Shown here piece by piece: positions 11,381 to 20,484 of a stretch of 64,000 bases of DNA; within the stretch, counting starts at the first letter, position 1; each line of letters opens with the position of its first letter. The stretch spans positions 5,862,873 through 5,926,872 of the forward strand of contig CM055064.1 of the NCBI GenBank assembly GCA_029204045.2, read 5' to 3'. Below the pieces are notes generated by a model that was not told the DNA's origin, did no database searches, and saw only the letters and a program-made list of their open reading frames with translations. Made by a program: the position numbers and the translations under genes. This DNA is from Tillandsia leiboldiana (Eukaryota; Streptophyta; Magnoliopsida; Poales; Bromeliaceae).

Positions 11381-12331
11381 TTGTTTGACGGCACTTTGAA
11401 TACTGGCCAATTGACTACTAACATATATATCTGCCTAATACCCAAAATCAAAGGCGCAAAAACGGCGAACGACTACCGACCGATTTGTCTCATCAATAGT
11501 GTGCAAAAGATAATATTGAAAGTTCTTGCGAACAGACTGGAAGGGGTGATGCACAATATCATATCACCTTCGCAGACGCCCTTTCTTAAAGGTCGTTTAA
11601 TTCTGGACTCCTTTGTCACTGCTAGTGAGATCATCAGCTGGGGTTCGAAAGTGCAAACAGAATGTGTCGGAATTAAGGCGGGCTTCGAGAAAGCTTTTGA
11701 TAAGGTGGACTGGAACTACCTTAGAAGTATCCTGAAATGGATAGGGGCTAATCAAAAATGGTACGGCTGGATTGATCAATGTACATCAAACGGCAAGGTA
11801 GCGATTCTGGTAAATGGGGTGCCCTCGAAATGGATCAAACTTAAGAGGGGTTTACGACAGGGCGATTCGCTATCTCCTTTTCTCTACCTGTTAGTGGCTG
11901 AAGGTTTAGCTAGAATGACGGAGAGGGCCATCGAAAACAACCTTCTGAAAGGTGTGGGACCAGCAGATGATGCCAAAATTGCGATCATTCAGTATGCGGA
12001 TGACACCATCTTCTTCTGCGAGGTTAAGAAACGGCAACCGCGCAATCTGCGCTTCATCTGGCAGACTCTCGAATGGGCCTCAGGCCTAAAGATTAACAGA
12101 AGCAAGTCTGAGCTGTTCTATTTAGGTAGCAACAGAAACACAGGGAAGAGGCTCGCCGAGTTCATGGAGTGTAAACCGGGCTCTTTTCCGATCAAGTACC
12201 TAGGGCTACCTCTGTCGAGAGGTCGTATCCGGAAGGAGGATTGGCGGTGCATCATCAGCAAGATCGAGAGCAGGATTGAAGGCTGGCAAGCTTTACATCC
12301 TCAAAAAAAACTTTACATCGGATGGGATTGA
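11381..12331 (+). pseudogene. LINE (L1-type) reverse transcriptase fragment
   Basis: 316 residues of the reverse-transcriptase domain of a plant L1-type non-LTR retrotransposon. Visible in order: YICLIPK, DYRPICL (motif 1/2), FLKGRLILDS, GFEKAFDKVDW (motif A), LKRGLRQGDSLSPFLYLL (motif B), QYADDTIFF (motif C, catalytic YADD), FPIKYLGLPL and a final GWQAL. Endonuclease upstream and zinc-knuckle/3' end are missing, so the fragment is truncated at both sides; it stops shortly after an A8 run. Motif A normally reads D-F-E-K-A; here that first Asp is Gly, which should abolish activity. Full-length plant LINEs encode over 1,000 residues. Confidence 0.88.
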
Positions 12332-13523
12332 AATTTTAATTGAATATATAAAATTATACACGGTAGTAATAATAATTGGACTTAACTATTTTAGATTGTG
12401 ATTTGGACTCAACGACTTATTATTGCTAGCGGGTCGAGTCGTCACATCCTTATAGCGTATTTAAGTGTTAATGACTCCACTGCATGCTACCTAATAGGTT
12501 AATTGCTTGCTCATTTTAATTAATCTCTTCTATTCAAACATAGGGTTAATTGTCCAGGTTAGTAATATAGCTAAAAGACAATTATGACCTAGTATTAATA
12601 TAAGCTAAAAGACAATTATAGACAATAATCACTTATAGCAACCAACAAGATTGGTCACCAATTCCAAACTTTGATCAAAGGAGCCTCTCCACAAGAGATG
12701 GATTTTGTTTTTATTTTAAGATTTCATGTATTCTATGTGATAAATAATTAATTAAACTGTCTATTAATATAAAGACTCCTATATTTATTTTCTATTTGTG
12801 GAATCACATGTCCATTTTTTTATATTTATTAATTAATTACTAATTTGAATTTGGCCTAGACATTTGTTTGTACAGCCAAGTTATCCTAGCTAGGTTTGGC
12901 ATGTGCTATATTACAAGCAATATCTTTGTTTAGAATACAAAACAATTATTATTCTCCATGTACATTCATGCCCCCTAGTTTGGCCAGACAGATCCTAAGT
13001 TATTATATTATAACTTTTATGTTAGATTAATTTTTTTAATGGATCTTTTTGTTTTAATAATTAATTAAAATCCTTTGTGAGATTACATTTGTACAATACC
13101 AAAATTTTATCTTAACAACTTAATTAATTATGTTATGTGAAAATCCACTTGAATGTATGATAAGTATTCATATCTTTTTTAATGTAAAACTAGTAATATG
13201 CACTTTTATAATGCTTGATTAATTACTGTCCCAAGCACTGCAGAAGATTTAAAACTAATTCTTAATATATATATGCTGATAATTTTCTATCATAATAAAA
13301 TATTTTCAAAAAGTTATTGTTGAAATGTGAAGCCAACTAACAAAAGCTATGAATCCAACTTATTACCAATGTAAGATGAAAGTGTGCACAACACTCCTAA
13401 GTTCAATGACTAATTTGCTTGCTAAGCAGCATAGTGTTGCTTAATTAGTATCAATACATCAATCCTACTCTTGGTTGGTATGATTGTTTAGTCCTTCAAC
13501 ATTATGTTTTTTTCCTAATAGAT
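12332..13523. other. AT-rich sequence without recognisable genes
   Basis: No gene or repeat that I can name. Composition is AT-rich throughout. It ends at the 9-base target duplication of the MULE. Confidence 0.5.
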
Positions 13524-13532
13524 TATTTTTTA

Positions 13533-13690
13533 GGGTTAATTACATACGGATCCATCCAAACATGTTCAATAGCAAATATATTCCTACAAAATTCAACTTT
13601 TTATCCCTTAAAAAATCCACCGTTATTCATATCTACCCCTACCGTCTATTTCTGTTAAAAAAATTGAGTTAACCATAAGTTAAATGCTTA
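13533..13690. repeat. MULE left terminal inverted repeat
   Basis: Inverted counterpart of 30500-30657. Conserved blocks include AAACATGT, AATAGCAAATATAT and CTACAAAATTCAACTTTTTA. The inner limit is approximate because similarity fades. Confidence 0.8.
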
Positions 13691-14334
13691 ACCTTGGTTA
13701 GGTAAAAAAGTAAATTTACCTTTTTACCCTTTGTATATTACAACCTAATCTAAGAAGGGGCCCTCAGCGACGGAAGGTGAAGGACCACAGCGACTTGGCG
13801 TTCCCTCCCGCGATCATACCACCGATGGAAGCCCTCCCTCCTGCGAACTTGCAACTTTCTTCTTCTCTTTCTCTTCCTCTCTTCCCCTTCCTTTTCCTCT
13901 TCTTCTTCCTCTTCCCCTCCCCCTCTCCCGCATGCTAGTTTCGAACCCATAATTAGGGTTTTTCAAAATTCCAGCAAGAGGAGGTCAAAATTCTAGTAAG
14001 TTAATAAGTTGCTAATTTATTTTTTTTTTATGTATTTTATTGAACATTTTTAATTTTCTCTATGATTCTTTCTTATTTTGCTAAAAAAAAAGGCATAGTC
14101 ATAGGAGGTCACAGTAGTTCTCTAAATAATGGTGATTGAGGAACAATGTATGATTTTACATGCTATGCATCTGACTCAAAGATAGTAATTAAACGAAAAT
14201 TTTGAGTTAATTTGATACTTTTTTTGTTGATATATTCTTATGATTACTTTTTTTTTGTCATAGTAGTTCTCTAAAAGCTAGAAGCTAGAGAATTTTATTT
14301 CCCTTTTTTTCTTCTATCATGACAGTTTGACAAA
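13691..14334 (+). other. MULE 5' leader region of the transposase gene
   Basis: A TATATTA (about 13733) is followed by a GC-rich then pyrimidine-rich stretch (13757-13930). A good donor (GTAAGTTAAT, 13996) and acceptor (ATCATGACAG, ending 14325) outline a probable 5'-leader intron just before the transposase ATG at 14335. No protein is supported here. Confidence 0.45.
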
Positions 14335-15483
14335 ATGGATGAATATGGCATTTTTCAAGTGAAGTTTAATTATGCTGGATACGTTAAAACAGTCAAAACT
14401 GCATGCGGACTCAGATATTGTGATGGTAAAAAGAAAATATTGATGATAGATATTGATGATTACAATATCGATCATCGAATTTTGTCGAGATTTACGATCA
14501 CTATGCGATTGGGGTATTACGGAGAATATTGGGGTATGGTATGTAGCAAGAAATGTTAAGCCGAAGAAGTTCATTCAAGTATTAATAGAGCATGATTTCA
14601 AGGCTATATTTTTCATATACAAAGATATGAAGGAAGCGGAAATATTTATAACCATTCGAACGAATGGTATTCCGTTAAACTATATTGGTGGAGAAACTAG
14701 CGTTCTTATGCCTATTGTGGAAGACACCAACACTGATGTGGACAGGGCCAAGGTTGGCATGAATGATGATGATGATGACAATAAAGAAGCAGTTGGTGAT
14801 GTTGGTGATGATGTTGGTGATGAAGTTGGTGATATTGGTGAAAAAGTAACAAATGAAGAAGTAATTGATGAATTTGATTTAGGGGTTGGGGTTGATGAAG
14901 GATTAACAAATGAAAAAATAGTTGGTAAAGAAGTAACAAATGAAGAACCAATTAGTGAATCAGATGCAATTTTAAGTGAAGATAGCTTTTATTCCCTTGA
15001 AAGTGATGACACTGATTTAGAGGAAAGGGTTAATATAGATAATGGAGAGGAAATTCCATATGACAAGAATAACCCTATTATGGAGATAGGAGCAAAGTAC
15101 CCAAATGTAGCTTCATTTAGAGATGCACTGACTCATTTTACCCTATTAAATTAGTTTGAGTATAAGCTACAAAAAAGTGATCTTTCGAGGGGAACTGCAA
15201 GATGCTCAAAATCTAATTGCAAGTGGCGAATCCATACATCTAGACTTCAAGATTCTTTAGCTCTTCAGATAGCACTTACATTATCCTATTTTTTAAATGT
15301 ATTTTTAGCATCACACATTTATAAATTACTTGCATTTCTAACTAGCATTTTTATTATAGGTGAAAACTTTGCAAGGAGAGCACACATGTACATCTGCCAA
15401 TAGGTGTAAGAACAAAGTAGCAACACAAGCTTAGGTGTGCAATAGGGTCATCGAGTGGCTACAGGTGGAAGGAGATTTGTCTA

Positions 15484-16784
15484 TGTTGGGTTATATGTAA
15501 TGTAGATCTAAATAGGGGAAAAAACACCTAGAGGGGGGTGAATAGGTGTAAACGTATAAACACTCAAAAATCGTTGCGATAAAAACCCAATGCGGAAATA
15601 AAAATAACACGCAAGATTTTTACGTGGAAAACTCCATCACCGGAGTAAAAAACCACGGGACCGATAACACGGCAGAAATCCACTAGAATTAAAACACGTA
15701 CAAGGTGATTTACCGTACACACTTACGACTCAACCTTTTCCATACACTCCTAGAGGATCTTCTCCGCTCGCTCCGCGACGCTTCTCGAATCCACGATCTG
15801 CGCCCAACGCCGAATCCACGGCGTCCAACGTCGAATCCACGACGTCCGACCAAATCCACGGTCTGCACCCAATAGCACCCTTCGAATCCACGAACGTGCC
15901 TCGCTCCGAATCCACGAGAGCGGTTGAACCTTGAATCCACAAGGACACGCGAATCCACGCGCCGATTTTGGGGAAATTGTTGTTTTTGGGTGGTGATGAT
16001 CCGCCGAATACTTAGATCAAAGATAGATCGGAAATACCATCTAAGTATTCATTAGTTTGATTCAACTCAAGATGTGAGTATGAAAACCTAGAATCAAACT
16101 AATCAATATAGATGAAGAAACATAGAGTATTCTCTAATGATTTCCTTTCTTCTCTATATGTGGATCTTAGGCCGTATAAAATGATATTTGAATATGACGG
16201 CTCTATATCGATTATGTGGATTTTGGATTCTGGATTAACCCTAGAAAAAGAGTCATAGGGTCTATTTATAGGTTAGAAACATTTGGAAGGAGATAAGAAT
16301 CAAAAACCTAACATTTCTGGAATTTTGACGGACGGCGATCCGGATCGGATTTGGGCGATCCGGATTGCAGTAGCAATAAGGACGGTTTCCAGAAAACAAA
16401 CGTTCGGGATCCGGATCGGAATGCCTGATCCGGATCGTTCATACATTTCAGAAAACTCAACGTTCGGGATCCGGATCGTGAGATGCTGCGATCCGGATTG
16501 AAGTAATGTATGAAACAACAACCTTCGGGATCCGGACTGCTGGCTCTGATCCGGATCCTGAACATGTCCGAACACCAGTTTTTGATTTTTATGCAGTTAA
16601 AAACTCTTCCAGGTGTTTCTACACTACAAGAAGTATTCGGATCACCAATAATCTTTAGTTAAACATACCTGATCCTTTTGAATTCTTCTTTCTTGAGATT
16701 GAGTTAAATGATCCAACTTTCTTCACCTTCAATCTTCAAGACTTGAACCTTTCACGAAACTACGCCAACTCAAATTCCGTAACA
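15484..16784 (-). repeat. 3' LTR of the SIRE element
   Basis: 1301 bases, TG...CA on the minus strand. Holds five perfect GATCCGGATC sites (16337, 16408, 16427, 16468, 16548), a TATA box CTATAAATAG on the minus strand (16262-16271), and eight copies of a CGAATCCACG-like motif (15785-15961). Confidence 0.97.
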
Positions 16785-16796
16785 ATCTCCCCCTTT
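16785..16796 (-). other. Polypurine tract of the SIRE element
   Basis: On the minus strand AAAGGGGGAGAT directly precedes the TGTTACGG start of the 3' LTR. It would prime plus-strand DNA synthesis. A similar AATTGAGGGGGAGT lies at 20136-20149, between pol and the third ORF. Confidence 0.85.
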
Positions 16797-17499
16797 GGCG
16801 GTTTCGTGACAAAACACAGATCCACTAAAGAAAATTCAAAAAGATATTTTTGTTGCTATCACCATACAACAAAAATTTACAATGGAGATCCAAAAATTTT
16901 AAAAACATGAGATAAACTCCTAAAACAGACTCTAGACTTAGACATCTGTACTCTCTGCACAAAGAAATCATTCTTGACAAAAAGAGATCGTTAGATACCT
17001 CAAGAATATTTAGCATTCAAAACCTAACAGAGATAGAGTTTATGCTCACCATGACATTGAGTAATTCAGATATGTAATAAGATCACAATCAAACATTGAC
17101 ATATCTTCTAAGCAATAAAATTCCAAATGTCATAACTTTGCTTTGTTAGTAATCAAACAACTTGTTAGTAATAATACATGTCCAAATAGTTAGTCGAATA
17201 GTTAGTAGGAACATGCAACAAATCACAAGATAAAAACCAAAGTTGTGATACTTACCTTTCACCAAAGTCAAAGTTGAAATGAGTTGAAATGATACTTACC
17301 TTGATGTTCACACATTCACATCAATCATTGTTCAATCATTGTTCAAGTTCTCTCTAAACTCTCTCCCCCTTTTTGTCACAAACAAAGCCATAATTACAAA
17401 AATTTTGAGGAGAGTTAAATAGATCAGAATAAAGAAATGTGAGAGCTGAATAATAACAAAAATGTAAAAACCTGCAAAGGAAAGATTAGAAACAAAAGT

Positions 17500-18912
17500 T
17501 TATGCAGAGTCGTCGGAGCTGATACACCCAAGCTTCTGAAACATTTTCTTGATCCGTTTGTTCATAGAAGCTTGTTCCTTCTTGACTTCTTTGATATCTT
17601 CTCTCATTTCAGCGGAATCAGTAGCCATGCGTTCTTGCTCGTTTGAGAGTCGCTGTTGCTCCTTAAAGATTGACCTAACCGACGCATCATCATCAGACGT
17701 TGATGGAGGTGCTGGTTGTGCTGCTGGTGTAGAGGTTGTTGCTTGTTGTTGTTGTGCTCGTTGGCGGTGAAGAGGTATTATGGGATCATCTGGCTTCGTC
17801 GAGAGAGACTTCACAATTGTCGTCTCATTAATGGTGCCCAAACTGTACATGTATGAGCTCGCGCTTGTATCGCCTTTAAACTTTCTAAGGATGCGCATGA
17901 TAATCATTGGGTAGGGTAGTCTCTCTGTGGGATGAGAGTGTTCCACATACCGTGCCATCCTTGACCAAATGAGATAAGGAATATTCAAGTTTGCTCCCAT
18001 CAATGCGGCCGGGTTTCCAAGAAGATAAAGGAATAACATTCTGTCCCATCGAAGAACCTTCGTATTCATGTTGGGAAGAATGTTGTAGCAGACAATGAAG
18101 TTTATATACCGATACTCTGGTCGAAGCTCTTTAGAGAAAACAGAATTTCCGGTCGACCGAGTATCTGGAAGACATATTCCATTAACTACAACTCTCCAGG
18201 AGTTGTCGTTGAAGCTTTGAGTTTTTAGGTAATGGAGTCCATCAGCTCTGGCTGTCATACCTAGCACATCTCCAATCAGCTGGGGTGTGACTTTGATTTT
18301 GATATTTTTAACCAACGTGTGAAATTCTCGACGTCCATCCTCGTGATCAATCAGACTTGCAACGTTCTGATAAAACATTCGAACTGAGTGTGGACAGTAC
18401 CCAGTAGTCTCAGGGAAGTTGCAAATTTGACCAAGACCAACTTGGTCAAACAAAGTCCCAAAGACTGCAGATCGTTCCTTCATTGGTTTGACATTGACAT
18501 GTCTCTCGCTAATGCATTCCCTCTTCTCAAAATCCTTGATTCTAGCGGAGCTGATGAAGTCTTGTGGAGAAGGCTGTCTAGCAACTGGTTGCTCGATGGA
18601 GATTCCTTGGGCACTGCCTCGTTTTCGTGCACCGGTTTTTCTTTTTGTTCCAATTGGACTTGGTTCCATTGGCGCTTTCCCTTTTTCAGCTGCAGTGGCC
18701 GGAGCCTTTGAGGTTTCAGCAGGGGCTTTCCCTTTGGAGATAATGGGAACAGATCCCTCGATTTCGATGTTATCCCAGTCAATCGACTCCGTCTCTGATT
18801 CAGTGTCAGAATCATCCTTAGTCTTCTTCGCTTTCTTAGCATTCTTAGGCTTGGCAGTATCCTTGACATGTACCATAGCAGCAAGTAGGAAGATGATCCA
18901 AGTGATCACCAT
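17500..18912 (-). CDS. SIRE third ORF (env position), putative plant transposon protein
   Basis: 470 residues downstream of pol, where SIRE elements carry their extra or 'envelope-like' gene. Residues 2-13 are hydrophobic (VITWIIFLLAAM), then comes a Lys/Ser/Pro-rich low-complexity segment to about residue 110. A globular region follows (about 115-350) with TLVKNIKIKVTPQLIGDVLG, NMNTKVLRWDRMLFLYLL and RLPYPMIIMRIL. This resembles the 'putative plant transposon protein' domain found in retroelement extra ORFs. A Gln/Pro-rich linker and a C-terminal heptad-like coiled coil (about 410-460) finish it. If translation instead starts at Met13 the hydrophobic start is lost. No transmembrane anchor is seen near the C-terminus, so a true envelope role is doubtful. 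Frame is intact. Confidence 0.75.
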   Translation of the reverse strand: MVITWIIFLLAAMVHVKDTAKPKNAKKAKKTKDDSDTESETESIDWDNIEIEGSVPIISKGKAPAETSKAPATAAEKGKAPMEPSPIGTKRKTGARKRGSAQGISIEQPVARQPSPQDFISSARIKDFEKRECISERHVNVKPMKERSAVFGTLFDQVGLGQICNFPETTGYCPHSVRMFYQNVASLIDHEDGRREFHTLVKNIKIKVTPQLIGDVLGMTARADGLHYLKTQSFNDNSWRVVVNGICLPDTRSTGNSVFSKELRPEYRYINFIVCYNILPNMNTKVLRWDRMLFLYLLGNPAALMGANLNIPYLIWSRMARYVEHSHPTERLPYPMIIMRILRKFKGDTSASSYMYSLGTINETTIVKSLSTKPDDPIIPLHRQRAQQQQATTSTPAAQPAPPSTSDDDASVRSIFKEQQRLSNEQERMATDSAEMREDIKEVKKEQASMNKRIKKMFQKLGCISSDDSA

Positions 18913-19560
18913 TTTGATTGCTAGTGAAAAATGTATCCTGTGAAGACCAACTCAAGAACACATGATAAATTGTTAATTTTCAAAGATTTGAAAAAATTAT
19001 ACCCAAGCAATCATAATCATGTAGAGAGACTAAGAATCAAATTAGTTTTGCAAAAGGACTTTTAAAAATAGATCAATTGCATGATTTTCGAAAATCCTCA
19101 TTATATGCCCTAAAACTGAAATTTTTAGAAATCGAAGACCAAAAATCCGTTTAACTTGGGAATACCTAGCATATAATCAAAACTAATCTACCCAGAGTTC
19201 TAATTTCAAAAGAAATTTGATCAAAAACCATCCACAAACGAAATCGATCCAAGAAATTCATCACGTTTGAGGAGAAAAAAGAAAAACGGTGAAAAACCGA
19301 GATTTTGATCAATAAAACGTACTTGTATTCGAAGAACTTGAGTTTGAAAAGCTCCAAGGTGCAATAGTTCTAGAGAGAGAGGCTCTAGAGACTTGAGAAC
19401 AAAAGATTAAGGTAAAAGAAATCAAAACCCTCTTGTTCTTATTAAAACCCTAGCCGTGATCCGGATCGGATCGAGATTTCGATCCGGATCGGCCAGCCGC
19501 AGGAAGAAGCCTGCGTTCGGGATCCGGATTACCTTGCCCGATCCGGATCGGCTCCAACTT
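18913..19560 (-). promoter_or_regulatory. Possible internal promoter and leader intron of the SIRE third ORF
   Basis: On the minus strand, in order: a cluster of GATCCGGATC sites (19540, 19481, 19458, plus a variant at 19521), the motif that also fills the LTR U3; a TATA-like TTTAATAAG (about 19436-19444); a leader; a donor CAA|GTACGT (intron from 19322); an acceptor TCTTCACAG (intron to 18938); then 25 bases and the ATG at 18912. This looks like an independent transcription unit, but I have no transcript evidence. Confidence 0.45.
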
Positions 19561-20484
19561 TTTCTTCAGAAAAATTTAGAAAAATTTCATAAGATCCAGA
19601 AAAAGTATGTAAGCACAATTGTGTATCAACTTTAAACAAAAATCATCGTTTCAAACAACAAGAATTAGATTATGCCAAATCTATCAATAATATCCAAAAA
19701 TGAAACGAGAATTTACAAGAATTAAATCCCTTAAAGTTGAACACCTTCAATTACATCTAACTTGATCTTATGAGTAATGCCTTTATCAAATCATCAATTC
19801 AGTAAAGAAAATGAAATACAAAGATCAATAGATGTTTGAAATCCCAAATATGGTAGATAATTTATCTAGACAATCTGTTGAAGAGAGTGGCTCTTTGAGC
19901 ATCTTTCTTTAAAAACCCACCTTATACCAACCTTGAAATTTGACGGAGTCAAGTATTTCAACATGCATTTTACTTAATCAAAAATTGAACAACCATGCTT
20001 GGTATACATGTGGTAGCTGCACACAATACTCGGACGACCGAGGTGGTAGCTCTTTCCTCCATGTGGTGGTAGTTTTCACACTCCTCATTGGGATGTAACT
20101 CTTTCCACATCTTTTGAGCATTTTACATATCTTTGACTCCCCCTCAATTGGCTATCAATTATTTAAGATATAAAGTATTCAACCAAAAATTGATCTCGAT
20201 TTCATACTCGACTAAGCAGTCAAATAAGATAATGACTATACCAAGAGATCAATGAGAGAGAAATTGACTTTGATCACTCAGAAGATGATTTAATTAACAT
20301 AAATGATCATTGCAACAGTGAAATATTATGATGGCAAAAGCATAATATATTTCTAAATGTGCGAAAAGATGCAATTAAAGTCAATTATGATCTATGCTCA
20401 ATTAATGTCCTATGTACAAACATAGATAATGAACAAAACAAAAACAAACAAAACCTATCCTAAGCAAAGGTTTCAAAAAGAAGT
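19561..20484. other. Non-coding internal region of the SIRE element
   Basis: Between pol and the third-ORF leader. Contains a second polypurine-tract-like sequence on the minus strand at 20136-20149 and repeated GGTGGTAG words around 20010-20075. No coding frame. Confidence 0.6.

Noticed and set aside
14712..14951. His/Leu-rich minus-strand frame
   Set aside because: Shadow of the acidic linker of the MULE transposase.
16283..16575. Open frames in the SIRE LTR (and the same at 26435-26727)
   Set aside because: Present in both LTRs, generated by the GATCCGGATC-rich U3; no protein family.
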